In this document: positions 15,701-23,739 of the stretch, one piece after another
Layout: every line of letters begins with the position of its first letter
How positions within the stretch are numbered: position 1 is the first letter of the stretch
From: Deinococcus depolymerans
Lineage (GTDB): Bacteria > Deinococcota > Deinococci > Deinococcales > Deinococcaceae
Direction: 5' to 3'
Assembly (NCBI RefSeq): GCF_039522025.1
Contig: NZ_BAAADB010000033.1
Coordinates: 1 to 27,129 of the forward strand
Length of the DNA: 27,129 nucleotides
Notes under the pieces: generated by a model
What the model was told of the DNA's origin: nothing
What the model saw: only the letters and a program-made list of their open reading frames with translations
The model's database searches: none
Made by a program: the position numbers and the translations under genes

Positions 15701-18700
15701 GAGAAGTACGTCTTGTTGAAGACGACGTCGGTCATGGCGCGCTGGAAGCGGTAGATCAGGGGGCGTCTCGCACTCGACAGCGCCTTGTTCTTGTCGGTAT
15801 CCGCCTTCCAGTGGATCCGTTCGCCGCTTCTCAACTCGAAGAAGGTGTCCCAGTCGAAGAGCCGTTCGCGTGTTTCGTTGGTGGTGCCTTTGGGTCTGTC
15901 GATCCCCGCGTCGTCGTACGGGTGAACGCCCTGCCGGGCCATCGCGGCGATCAGCGGGCGCACCTCCTGCCCGTCAAGCGCCGCCGCCACGTTGAAATCG
16001 TAATCCTCCACGAGATCCGCGAACGCCACCGACGGGTCGTCGGCGGTCTTCAGCGCCGCGGTCGCCGCGTCGAGGCGTGCCCCGATCCCGGCCATGTCCC
16101 CGAAACGTCGCTCCACCGCCGCCCGCTCCATGTCGGCTTCCAGCTCGCGGATCTCGGCGGCCAGCTCCTCCGGCGTGCGGCGTGCGGCCGCGTGTTCCTG
16201 GAGGCAGACGAAGAGGATCTCGCGGCGCAGGTCCTGGTGATGCAGACGTTCGATGTCCAGCGCCGCCCTCGCCGCGTCCTGACGGCTGTCCGAGAAGGAG
16301 ACCAGCTTCGGGGCGTTGCTCGGGTCGGCGACGCGCTGCACGTCGAACAGTTCGGTCGCCAGCAGCTGCGTGGTCTTTCCGAAACCGGCGCGGAAGTTGC
16401 GGACCGGCGAGAGTCGCCCCATGCCCTTCTGCCGGGGTTCGTAGTCCGTACCGCACTTGGGACAGGCGTAGGGGACGTGCGTCTCGGGGTCGTTCGGCTT
16501 CCGCTTGTGGCGGTCCGTAGAACCGGCGAGGCGTTCGTAGAGGAAACCGGGCACGGTCTCCGACACGCCCGGCGCCGCCGGACGGGCCGCGTTGCGGACC
16601 GTGACGATCCCGGTCACCCGGTCCAGGTTCCCGGCTTTCCAACTCTTGGGGCACTTCTCGGGGGCGAGGTCGGTAGGCCAGAACACCGCGTACTGGTCGT
16701 AGGAGAGTTCCTCGAACCGTTGCGACGCCGCGGTGTCGGGCAGTCCGTCCAGCAGCGGCTCGTGGGGCAGCAGCTCGATCTTCGGCGAGCGCGTGGACCC
16801 CTGCGACCGCATCCCGCCCACGAACAGCTCGCCGCAGCATTCGCAGTAGAGCACCTCGAACTGCCTCAGCATCTTCGGATCCTCGTCACCGACGTCGAAC
16901 CGTTTCCGGCTCTCCCGTTCGATGCTGAGCCGACCGATCTCGGCCTTTCGGGCCGTGCTCCGTTCGGAGGCGGGCAGGCCGGCGTTCTTCCAGACCGGTG
17001 CGTACAGCCCCTCGACGCTGCGGAAGAACGTGTGGATGCGGAAAGACGGCGCCTCCGTCACGCGCCGGGCCAGCCCGTCGCCGCAGCCCCGGACGAAGAG
17101 GACCGCGCGGATCGCGCGCAGGGCGAGGTCGAACGGCAGGTCCTCCGGCGCCGGGTGGCCGTTCCTCAAGTCCCGGAAGAGGGTCCAGGCGAGCCGCCTG
17201 GCCGTCACGGCGCGGGTGCGTCCCTCTTCCGGATTCCAGCACGCGACGGCGACGGCGGCCGCCGCTGCCCTGGCGACGTCTGCGACGACGTCCTCGAGCG
17301 GCCGGTCGGCGTGCGGCACGCCCAGCTGCCCGGCCACGGCCGCCCAGCGCGTGGCCGCGTCCGGCATGTGCAGCGCGTCGTCGGCGGTCAGGGGACGGTC
17401 TTCCGCGTCACGCGCCCGGGACGCGGCGGTCTGGTCGAGGAGGTCGGTGAACGGCGTCGACTCCAGGCCTCCACGAGCGCCGCCATGGGCTTCGTAGGGA
17501 ATCTCCTGCCCGGCCACGATGGCTGCCCGCCAGGCCGCTTTGGCGTCCTCCGGCGTCTCGGCGTGCGTGCCGAACCGTCCGAACATGTCCCACAGGTATT
17601 CGACGCTGGCGTCGGCGCCGGCCGCGCCGGGCGTCGTCGGGAGGGAGGCGCTGGACGCGAGGATCCTGAGCTTGTGCCGCTGACCTTCCGCCGTGAGTCC
17701 GAGGCGGTCGAGCAGGAGCCGCAGCAGGTACGCGACCTCGGTCCCGGCGGATCCGCGTTGGAGGTGCAGCTCGTCCAAAACGAGGTAGAAGTACGAGTCG
17801 GGTTCCTCCAGCCACGCCTTGGTCTGCCGGAAGATGTCGTCGTCCACTTCACGCGACAGCATCGCGCTGAGCATGCTCACGTTCGTGATGAGGAGGTCCG
17901 GGGGCGTCCGCTGCATGTCCCACCGGGAGATCAGTTCGCCGCCGTCGGTGGACGGGAACATGAACGGTGAGTCGTTCCCGAACGCGGACGCGGCCTCTTT
18001 CGGATCGAACGGGTCCGTGTGCCCGGGGCCGTTTCGCCAGGCGTACTCGCGCGCCTGGCGCTGCCCCAGTTCCGCCTGCGCCATCTCCCCGAACAGTTGC
18101 GTCTGCCGCCGGATCCGGCGGCGGAATTCTGCCTCTCGGACGCTCTTGAACGTCGCCGGATCGTCCTCGCCCGCGTGGTCGTCCGAGGCGGGCAGATCCA
18201 GCCGACCGTCGTCGGGGCTCATGTCCAGGAGGTGGCGGAACGCCGGGTTGTCCTCGTGGCCGGTGACCGGGCTCTTGCCGGTGTAGCGTCCGAAGAAGAT
18301 GCGGTTGCCGCCGAACTCGCGGTCCATGACCGCCCGGGCCTCCCGGGAGTCCAGGGCCTTGCGCAGGCGGACCATCTGATCCTCCACGAGCGCGTTCATC
18401 GGGTACAGGATCAGCGCGCGGACGGCGGCCGGGCGACGTTCTCCCTGCCGGTGGGACACCACCGGCGACCGGCGGGGATACGCCTTCGAAGGTCGCCGTT
18501 CGGACGGGATCTCGGTGAACGAGGGCTGGAACTGCCCGTCTTCCTTCACCTTCCCATACGGCCGTCCGGTCGCGGGATCGGTCCACCAGCGCCGGGCCAG
18601 GAAGTTGGCGTCGGGCGCTTCCCACGTCGCGGCTTCGCCGGCGAGCGCGGCGAACACCGGCAGCAAGAACGATTCCGTCTTGCCCGAACCGGTTCCGGAT

Positions 18701-19113
18701 GTGACGATGCCCGGCGTGCCGGGGCGTACGCCCCGGGTCAGCATCTGTATCTGATGGAGATAGGGCGCGTACTTCGCCTGCCGCGTGAGCGGCCCCGCTC
18801 CGGCGGCCACGGGAACGGACGGGAACAGGCCGGCCAGGACCAGCTCGACGAACGCGCGTCGGTGGGATTCCGGCGCGCCGCCGAGCGGATCCTCACCGGT
18901 GGCCGGGGGACGAACCAGGTTCTCGAACGTCCACTCGGACGGCATGTAACGGGGGAGAGGCTCCACGAGCGGTTCGGTGCACAGCGTGCCGGGAGCGCGC
19001 AGGAGCCTGCGCCGCTCGTCGGCGACGTCGGCGTCGCCGATGCGGAACGCCGTGTCGAGATAGCTCAGGTAGAGCTCGCGGATTCTGACGAAACTGCCGA
19101 TCGGATCTTGCAT
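12706..19113 (-). CDS. Giant DUF1998 superfamily 2 helicase (DruE/DrmA-like)
   Basis: A 2135-aa helicase, the largest gene here. Residues 138-146 TSGTGSGKT (Walker A), 235-245 ILYPMNALVEDQ (motif Ia), 447-450 DELH (motif II), 485-492 LASSASLP (motif III), ~940 FSDSRQDAARAALD (motif IV), ~1384 TTTMEVGIDIG (motif V) and ~1418 RVGRAGRRGQ (motif VI) define a superfamily 2 helicase with a very long insert between the halves. Zinc-type Cys pairs occur at ~757 (CECC), ~883 (CPKC), ~1256-1276 (CDTC, CTRC) and ~1676-1698 (CRAC twice). The end (~1978 on) has 'CSTACYRCLLRYGNQHYH', the DUF1998 signature. Size matches DruE of Druantia better than DrmA. The ATG at 19113 has GGAG five bases upstream; the frame reaching 19647 is arginine-rich noise. 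It lies 35 bases behind the 1025-aa gene, hence one operon. Probably an ATP-driven DNA translocase. Confidence 0.9.
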   Translation of the reverse strand: MQDPIGSFVRIRELYLSYLDTAFRIGDADVADERRRLLRAPGTLCTEPLVEPLPRYMPSEWTFENLVRPPATGEDPLGGAPESHRRAFVELVLAGLFPSVPVAAGAGPLTRQAKYAPYLHQIQMLTRGVRPGTPGIVTSGTGSGKTESFLLPVFAALAGEAATWEAPDANFLARRWWTDPATGRPYGKVKEDGQFQPSFTEIPSERRPSKAYPRRSPVVSHRQGERRPAAVRALILYPMNALVEDQMVRLRKALDSREARAVMDREFGGNRIFFGRYTGKSPVTGHEDNPAFRHLLDMSPDDGRLDLPASDDHAGEDDPATFKSVREAEFRRRIRRQTQLFGEMAQAELGQRQAREYAWRNGPGHTDPFDPKEAASAFGNDSPFMFPSTDGGELISRWDMQRTPPDLLITNVSMLSAMLSREVDDDIFRQTKAWLEEPDSYFYLVLDELHLQRGSAGTEVAYLLRLLLDRLGLTAEGQRHKLRILASSASLPTTPGAAGADASVEYLWDMFGRFGTHAETPEDAKAAWRAAIVAGQEIPYEAHGGARGGLESTPFTDLLDQTAASRARDAEDRPLTADDALHMPDAATRWAAVAGQLGVPHADRPLEDVVADVARAAAAAVAVACWNPEEGRTRAVTARRLAWTLFRDLRNGHPAPEDLPFDLALRAIRAVLFVRGCGDGLARRVTEAPSFRIHTFFRSVEGLYAPVWKNAGLPASERSTARKAEIGRLSIERESRKRFDVGDEDPKMLRQFEVLYCECCGELFVGGMRSQGSTRSPKIELLPHEPLLDGLPDTAASQRFEELSYDQYAVFWPTDLAPEKCPKSWKAGNLDRVTGIVTVRNAARPAAPGVSETVPGFLYERLAGSTDRHKRKPNDPETHVPYACPKCGTDYEPRQKGMGRLSPVRNFRAGFGKTTQLLATELFDVQRVADPSNAPKLVSFSDSRQDAARAALDIERLHHQDLRREILFVCLQEHAAARRTPEELAAEIRELEADMERAAVERRFGDMAGIGARLDAATAALKTADDPSVAFADLVEDYDFNVAAALDGQEVRPLIAAMARQGVHPYDDAGIDRPKGTTNETRERLFDWDTFFELRSGERIHWKADTDKNKALSSARRPLIYRFQRAMTDVVFNKTYFSFEEAGLGYVTVRPTDIPESRRTDGRVSELAALIRVLTDAYRYDPSKYRSEDDPLREIGPRGTARGKVLAYAKAVWGETDGEARLETALNDLAAAGHAGGIVSMSRIRFHVARPEDSFWRCDTCSRVHLHRGAGLCTRCLAKLPEAPFGTVASLRAVNFLGRRVNRAVDHWEDESSEVAPFFRLHCEELTGQTEDPAARQREFKGIFVPRSDESHADGEQVDDDLDEIETGAGELHKRKATIDLLAVTTTMEVGIDIGPLQAVMQANMPPQRFNYQQRVGRAGRRGQAFSMALTVCRTKSHDLHYFRNPERMTGDVPPPPVLTKSMGSIAQRFLRKKWLVDAFGLLRQQDRAAGDRLYPGDLMSPPDIHGEFVPVATYLNGSKWRDRLRGALEATAGEAERFRGVLAADGKTAVIRPAPDELIAELDGVTAEVAPGLAQAVAETGLLPMYGMPTRVRNLYLGTRRVDGRDEFDSVDRDLDVAIYEFAPEARLVKDKFEYVSVGFTPDLDLPPFGRKGQVVPVKAFRDDAFGEKFRLTQCRACSAWARIGPADTTPDATCRACGSPLDEDSGHDCVVPNGFRTDFGRRPRNEEGGGGARHRTVQAEGSAIAPVTYTLAPGDGASIGASLDVAFDGRARTYRLNRGRSGTGFVTTGGNQVVTRSGGSFRLPHQELAEVPGVHRHGFTAESSERPPVWLAAPKTTDSLYLAPTALNPALALHRMPLRTEGVEESDHARSRWQGVRAAALSATFMTVSRAALELDIAPEELAVLEPRLFGRAPARPLLQITDELVNGAGFCRILSEPAPGQTVPRILSFARSMLTDATAYPRSEFEGPDHGDCSTACYRCLLRYGNQHYHGLLDWRLGLTYLRALLDPTFSCGLDGDFGSPGLQGHLEDAERLAEEMAEGFGGETMLFAGGKVPAFRIKKSSGGLTPWVLVAHPLWNWDPNAELAAGTILAQADEEAAAESGGATLCWDTFNLERRQVQVREWIRQQATLAR

Positions 19114-19148
19114 GGGATCTCCAGCGGGAACGGGGACGTCCGAACGTC

Positions 19149-22100
19149 TCAGGACGGGAACGAGGGAGGGTTGAGGTACGCCGAGAGCGAGTCCCGGTAC
19201 GGACCGGACAGGGGGTAGGCGTACCCGGTCACGGCGCCGTCTTCGGCGAGCGTCGGACCCGAGAGTCCTTCGCCGATCACGGCGCAGAGGCGACCGAAGC
19301 GGAGCGGCAGGTAGAGGCCCTGTGCCCAGGTCCGCTGGACGGGTCGTCCGGGATCGTCGTCGAAGGGGAGATCGCCGTATTTCAGCAGGTAAGCCTTCGT
19401 CAGGGTGGCGTTCCGGAGCTCGGAGCTGTAGAGGTCCACGCCGTCGCGACGGATCACGTACAGCGGGCAGGAGCCGGGATGACGGCGGAGTTCGACGGCG
19501 ACGCCGTCCGACCCGCGCGCCGCGGCCGGTCGGAAACGGGACGCCTTCCAGTCCCAGACCCGTTCGCGGACGTAGGCGGATCCTGCCGGCCGCCGATCCC
19601 CGGGCGAGTCGTCCGGCGCCTGGACAGTGAGATCCGGGTCGAGCCACCGGAGCGGCGCCAACTCGAATTCGGCGGACAGCCGCTCCAGGATCTCCGTCTT
19701 CGAGACGTCCACCTGGAACACCGCCGGCTGCCAGGGGTTCGCGGCGAGGCGGCGGGTGACGACCGCTCCGTACCGCTTCGCCCGCCGGGCGAATTCGGCG
19801 GCGTCGAACGACGGCATCAGGCCGAGCAACGTCGCCCGGACCCGGCGGCCGACGGGATAGGCGACGAACCCCGGTCGGCGCGCGACGACGTACGTGACCG
19901 GCTGGGCACGCGCATGGACCACGTCCAGAAGTCCCACCTCCACCCAGGCCCGCAGCAGTTCGTACAGGGTGCCCGAGCGGTCGAACCGGTCGAAGCCCGT
20001 CGCGCGCGCGAACGCTTCCACCGCCGTGTCGAGGCGGATCCCGCTGCGCCGCACGGCCAGGGCCGCGAAGACGTCCACCAGCCGCCGGGTCCGGTCGTCC
20101 GGTTCCACGCCCGTCCAGGCGGCACCGCCGCCGGCAGCGGTGCCGCCCACCGTCTCGTCGGGCTCGTCCGCCCCGTCCCGCGCCCGGTCCTTGAACGACG
20201 CCAGGACGGCCTGCACCCGCGGGTGCCGCTCGATCGGATCCACCCGGTCGGGGCCGACGACCACGCCGACACTGGCGCTGCGGTGCACGGCCAGGCGCCA
20301 GACCTTCCGGTCGCGGGAGTGGGGACTCTTACGTGGCATGCGCGGCGTAGGCGAGTCCGGATCGCCGACGAACAGCAGCTGGGTCGGCCGGTCGGTTTCG
20401 CCGACGACCAGCCACTCGTGCGCGTCGCCGCGGCACGCGGCGACGTCGCCGAGTCGGGATCCCAGGTAGCGTACGTCCCGAACAGCTCCGACGAGGTCGA
20501 CCCGTCGGCCGGGCGTCCGGGTCGAGACCCAGTCGGGTATCTCATCGGTCCGTTCGATTTCTACGGCGGCCGCGCCGCATCCTTCGAGCGCGTACACGCC
20601 GGATCCGACCGGCTTGTAGTCGTGCGTCAGGTGTCGGTGACCGAGAGCGAATTCGCAGCTGGCGGTGTTGTCGTCGCCGTCGGCGGCCGGCCAGCGCACC
20701 AGGGCCAGGTAACGGCCGGGCGCGTCGGCGAGGGGCGCGTCGGGCAGGACCCACTCGTCGGGGATATCCATGGACTTCGTGGCGGCGCAGACGAGGTTCC
20801 CGTCCACGTCCAGGATGTCCACCGACGAGGCGCCGGCGAACCGGATCCGCGGCAGGAAGCCTTCGAGCGCGACGTGACCGTCGTCGCCCCGCACGCCACC
20901 CACGATCCGCACGGACGGGGAAGCCATGGTGGCCTGCAGATGAGTCGCACCTTCCAGGCCGGCCGGAGCGTCCTTGGCGATGCGTACCCGGCAGTCCACG
21001 ACCTGACTCCAGCCCTGGAGGAGGGCGGGTTCCCGGCGCCCGCCGAAATGGGAGACGAACGCCCCGACCAGGTCGTCGCGGACCAGGGCCATGTCCGCCT
21101 GCTCCGCGTCGGTGCCCGAGACCAGTTCGAACGCTCCGCCCGCCAGGGCACGGAAGATCAGGACGCCCCGCCTGAACTGTCTCGCGGGCCGAGCGGCGAG
21201 CGACCCTCCTTCCAAGGCCGCCGTCACGGCCGCCTGGACCGGATCGGGCGCCCCGGCGTCCGCCAGTCGGACGAGCCGGGTCAGGCCGTCGTGCTCGAAC
21301 CCGAGCGGCACCGCCTCCAGCTCGGGCGGCAGCGCCGCGTCGTCCGGGCAGGCCAGGAAGGGGCGGAGCAGGTCCTCGTCGTCGTCGAACTCTGCGAGCA
21401 GCCGCACGTCCCAGGTGCCGGCCTCCCGGCGTCCGTGGAGACCCGTCCGGAGCGCCTCCTGCCGCACCGCCCTCCAGAAGGCGCTGTTCCGGACGTCGGC
21501 TCCGGTCTCGACGAAACGCTCCACGAAATGCTCGAGATCCTTGCGGAACTCCTGACTGAAGGACGCCTTCGCATCCTGGAGCAGCTTGAGCACCCGCCGC
21601 ATGGGCGGCTCGTCACCCAACAGCTCGTTCGTCTCCAGCAGGTGTCGCAGCTTGGCCCTGTCGCGGTCGTGGGGGAACGCGAGGAACCACGACGCCCCTA
21701 TGCGCTTGCGGAACGAGTCGCGAGGGGGGAGGACGAGCCGACGGATCCGCCCCGCCGGGGCGTTCGCCAGCGTCCACTCGGCGAGAGTGAGCCACAGGTC
21801 CGGTAGGCATTCCATCGCCTGTCGCCGTTCGAACACGGCGTCCATGCGTTCGTGGAACCCGCCTTCCCGACCGAACGGATACCCGTACGCGACCAGGCAC
21901 GTCAACCACAGCATCCCGAAGAAACGGGGCGGAGTGTCCGACGTCGGTTTCCAGCTCGTCTCCTTGAGACAGAAGGTGCGGAACGATTCGCCGGGCGGCA
22001 GTCGCCACTTCAGGACCGCGACGAAACGAGCGACCACTTCTTCCGCGTTCGCGTCCGGGTCTCCCGTCACCAGCGCCAACTCGTGCGGCGTCGCGGGCAG

Positions 22101-22226
22101 CTGCTCCACCGCCGTCTCTCTTTCTCCCGGTCCGACGGAGAAGTAGTAGGCGGCGAGTCTGGCGTTCCATTCGTCATAGCTCCATACGCGCCAATCTCGG
22201 ACGGCGGTCGGCTGTGCTCCAGTCAT
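19149..22226 (-). CDS. Unknown 1025-aa partner of the giant helicase
   Basis: I recognise no catalytic domain. The ATG at 22226 has GAGAGGA six bases upstream, which decides the start over the ATG at 22253. The first ~230 residues are helical and aromatic-rich ('WSYDEWNARLAAYYF', 'PPRFFGMLWLTCLVAYGYPFGREGG'). The middle (~420-620) looks beta-rich, and ~705-785 ('RRLVDVFAALAVRRSGI' to 'GLLDVVHARAQPVTYVV') resembles a winged helix. No Walker motifs, Cys clusters, signal peptide or membrane spans. Placement immediately upstream of a ~2100-aa DUF1998 helicase is like the DruH-DruE order of type III Druantia as I remember it; homology to DruH is not shown. Likely a DNA-binding or scaffold partner of the helicase. 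Confidence 0.8.
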   Translation of the reverse strand: MTGAQPTAVRDWRVWSYDEWNARLAAYYFSVGPGERETAVEQLPATPHELALVTGDPDANAEEVVARFVAVLKWRLPPGESFRTFCLKETSWKPTSDTPPRFFGMLWLTCLVAYGYPFGREGGFHERMDAVFERRQAMECLPDLWLTLAEWTLANAPAGRIRRLVLPPRDSFRKRIGASWFLAFPHDRDRAKLRHLLETNELLGDEPPMRRVLKLLQDAKASFSQEFRKDLEHFVERFVETGADVRNSAFWRAVRQEALRTGLHGRREAGTWDVRLLAEFDDDEDLLRPFLACPDDAALPPELEAVPLGFEHDGLTRLVRLADAGAPDPVQAAVTAALEGGSLAARPARQFRRGVLIFRALAGGAFELVSGTDAEQADMALVRDDLVGAFVSHFGGRREPALLQGWSQVVDCRVRIAKDAPAGLEGATHLQATMASPSVRIVGGVRGDDGHVALEGFLPRIRFAGASSVDILDVDGNLVCAATKSMDIPDEWVLPDAPLADAPGRYLALVRWPAADGDDNTASCEFALGHRHLTHDYKPVGSGVYALEGCGAAAVEIERTDEIPDWVSTRTPGRRVDLVGAVRDVRYLGSRLGDVAACRGDAHEWLVVGETDRPTQLLFVGDPDSPTPRMPRKSPHSRDRKVWRLAVHRSASVGVVVGPDRVDPIERHPRVQAVLASFKDRARDGADEPDETVGGTAAGGGAAWTGVEPDDRTRRLVDVFAALAVRRSGIRLDTAVEAFARATGFDRFDRSGTLYELLRAWVEVGLLDVVHARAQPVTYVVARRPGFVAYPVGRRVRATLLGLMPSFDAAEFARRAKRYGAVVTRRLAANPWQPAVFQVDVSKTEILERLSAEFELAPLRWLDPDLTVQAPDDSPGDRRPAGSAYVRERVWDWKASRFRPAAARGSDGVAVELRRHPGSCPLYVIRRDGVDLYSSELRNATLTKAYLLKYGDLPFDDDPGRPVQRTWAQGLYLPLRFGRLCAVIGEGLSGPTLAEDGAVTGYAYPLSGPYRDSLSAYLNPPSFPS

Positions 22227-22519
22227 GATGTCCTCTCCCGAATCCGCCGACATCCATCCGGCCGACGTGAATTGATGCGACGTTCTAGCACCCGCCCCGA
22301 CGCTTGCGGAGTCGATTTGACCGGCACCCGTCGGGGGCCTGCGAGGTGTCCAGGATCCCCATGGAGCGAACTGCGAAACGAATATGAGTGTAAACCGATA
22401 ATGAAAAGTTTCACTAAATTATTTGCGCCCTCGTCGCCGGAAGGACTGTCGGGCGTCTCTCTCGAGAGCATGAAGCTCGGCGAAGATCCGGGGGAGACCC
22501 GATGCTCTAGCTTCGGAGC
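22227..22519. promoter_or_regulatory. Divergent promoter region
   Basis: About 290 bases between the 1025-aa gene (leftward) and the vsr-like gene (rightward). It contains the clearest AT-rich patch of the island, about 22375-22425 (GTAAACCGATAATG then CACTAAATTATTTG), where promoters for both directions probably lie; I cannot fix the boxes. TGCTC (22504-22508) and GAGCA (22517-22521) form a small inverted repeat spanning the vsr start codon, a possible operator or structure that limits vsr translation. Confidence 0.55.
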
Positions 22520-22939
22520 ATGCCCGACCGACTCACGAAGGAGCAGCGCAGCGCCCTCATGGGCAGGGTTCGGCAGAAGGACACGGCCCCCGAACTCGCC
22601 CTGCGTTCCGCGCTCCACCGGCGCGGCCTGCGTTTCAGGAAGAACGTCAGAGGCCTGCCGGGATCGCCGGACGTCGTGTTCCCGGGCGCGAAGGTGGCGG
22701 TGTTCGTCGACGGCGACTTCTGGCACGGCCGGGACTTCGCGGCCTGGTCCGCGAAACTCCAGCCCTTCTGGAAGGCCAAGATCGAACGCAACATCGAACG
22801 CGACCGCGGCAACGTCGCCGACCTGGAAGCCCTGGGTTGGCAGGTCCTCCGGGTGTGGGAGAAGGACGTGAAGAAACGTCTCCCCGACGTGGTGGAAGAA
22901 GTCGCCTCGCTCGTCTCTGCCCGTCGCGCCACCCGCTGA
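22520..22939 (+). CDS. vsr: Vsr-like (very short patch repair) endonuclease
   Basis: A 139-aa protein of normal Vsr length. Classical Vsr nicks DNA at T:G mismatches left by deamination of 5-methylcytosine. The opening 'MPDRLTKEQRSALMGRVR..DTAPELALR' is the family N-terminus, with E25, D51 (SPDVVF) and H69 (FWHG) in the expected places. Compared with E. coli Vsr as I remember it, catalytic H64 is Asp and zinc-ligand C66 is Asp (VDGDFWHG), and the other zinc Cys residues are missing, so this is a zinc-less subfamily. It is the only island gene on the plus strand, lying between drmC and the 1025-aa gene and sharing a divergent promoter region. The presence of a C5 methyltransferase fits a repair role; an effector nickase role is also possible. 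The ATG at 22520 lacks a well-spaced Shine-Dalgarno. Confidence 0.9.
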   Translation: MPDRLTKEQRSALMGRVRQKDTAPELALRSALHRRGLRFRKNVRGLPGSPDVVFPGAKVAVFVDGDFWHGRDFAAWSAKLQPFWKAKIERNIERDRGNVADLEALGWQVLRVWEKDVKKRLPDVVEEVASLVSARRATR

Positions 22940-22944
22940 GACAC

Positions 22945-22980
22945 GCCGCGCCCCGCCCCGGCTCCCGCGCCGGGCGCGGC
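22945..22980. terminator. Hairpin between convergent vsr and drmC
   Basis: GCCGCGCCC (22945-22953) and GGGCGCGGC (22972-22980) pair perfectly, with further GC pairing possible in the 18-base loop. It exactly fills the gap between the convergent vsr and drmC stops and probably ends transcription in both directions, though no T-run is visible. Confidence 0.5.
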
Positions 22981-23739
22981 TCACTCGGCGGGCGAGAGCA
23001 CGCGCCGATCGACGAGTGCCCGCAGGTGCCGGGCCAGACGCGCAGGGAGTCGGCCGCCGCGGATCAGCACGCCCAACTCCATGTTCCTGGACAGCGCCGC
23101 GTCCGTGATGTTCGCACTCGTCACCAGCGCGATCCTGCCGTCCGCGACCGCGCACTTGGCGTGCACGACTCCACGCCGTCCGGCTTCCTGTTCCGTCCAC
23201 ACGTACACGGTGGCGCCCGGTACGGCGGCGCGCATGGCCGAGACGCAGTCCGTGTCGAGTCGCCCTCCCAGCGTCGTCGGCGCTTCGAGCACGACGGAGA
23301 CCTCCACGCCCCGGGCGACCGCGTCGCGGAGGGCGGCCGATACGGACGGAACCTCGTAGGCGACGAAATTGACGACCTGCACGGTGCGGACGGCTTCCCC
23401 GACCACTTCCGCCAGGACGCTCTCCGTGCGCCGCATCGGGACCTCCTCGGTCACGGGGCCCGTCCAGACGAGATCCACGCCCTCCTCTCCGCGCAGGTGT
23501 TCCGCCGTGGCCGCCGCGGCGTCCAGGGCCGCCGCCAACTCGCCGGGGGTGACCGTCGTGGCCGTCCAGGCCGCGACGAGTTCCCGCTCGAGCGCGGAGC
23601 CGCCTGCGGAGCGCGGGCCCGAGTGCTCCAGACGCTCGGCCAGCCGCCGGACGTGGCCGGGCGGCCATTCGTGCGCGACGGCCGCCACCGCTCGCCAGAG
23701 TCGCTGTCCGCTCACGTCACTCGAAGAAGCCGGCGTCAC
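22981..23739 (-). CDS. drmC: DrmC-like phospholipase D-family nuclease
   Basis: A 252-aa PLD-superfamily protein with one HKD motif: VHAKCAVADGRIALVTSAN (H-x-K-x4-D, then TSAN) at ~192-210, preceded by a hydrophobic-strand region (~118-150) with VVNFVAYEVP. A single HKD motif implies an active site made by dimerisation, as in other short PLD nucleases. The length, the helical N-terminal ~85 residues and the place directly behind drmB match DrmC of DISARM. The GTG at 23739 overlaps drmB by 23 bases; a GTG at 23715, just after the drmB stop (giving MSGQRLWRAVA..), is equally plausible and would be 244 aa. In published DISARM, DrmC is reported to be dispensable in some tests; its role here is open. 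Confidence 0.85.
   Translation of the reverse strand: MTPASSSDVSGQRLWRAVAAVAHEWPPGHVRRLAERLEHSGPRSAGGSALERELVAAWTATTVTPGELAAALDAAAATAEHLRGEEGVDLVWTGPVTEEVPMRRTESVLAEVVGEAVRTVQVVNFVAYEVPSVSAALRDAVARGVEVSVVLEAPTTLGGRLDTDCVSAMRAAVPGATVYVWTEQEAGRRGVVHAKCAVADGRIALVTSANITDAALSRNMELGVLIRGGRLPARLARHLRALVDRRVLSPAE

Noticed and set aside
13906..17970. Plus-strand open frame of 1354 codons opposite the giant helicase
   Set aside because: Shadow of high-GC third positions on the minus-strand gene; no motifs, no ribosome binding site, biased composition.
19114..19647. N-terminal extension of the giant helicase by 178 residues
   Set aside because: Arginine-rich, overlaps the end of the 1025-aa gene in another frame; ATG 19113 has a good Shine-Dalgarno and a natural N-terminus.
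19479..21806. Plus-strand open frame of 775 codons opposite the 1025-aa gene
   Set aside because: Shadow frame; the minus-strand gene has a proper start and fits the operon.
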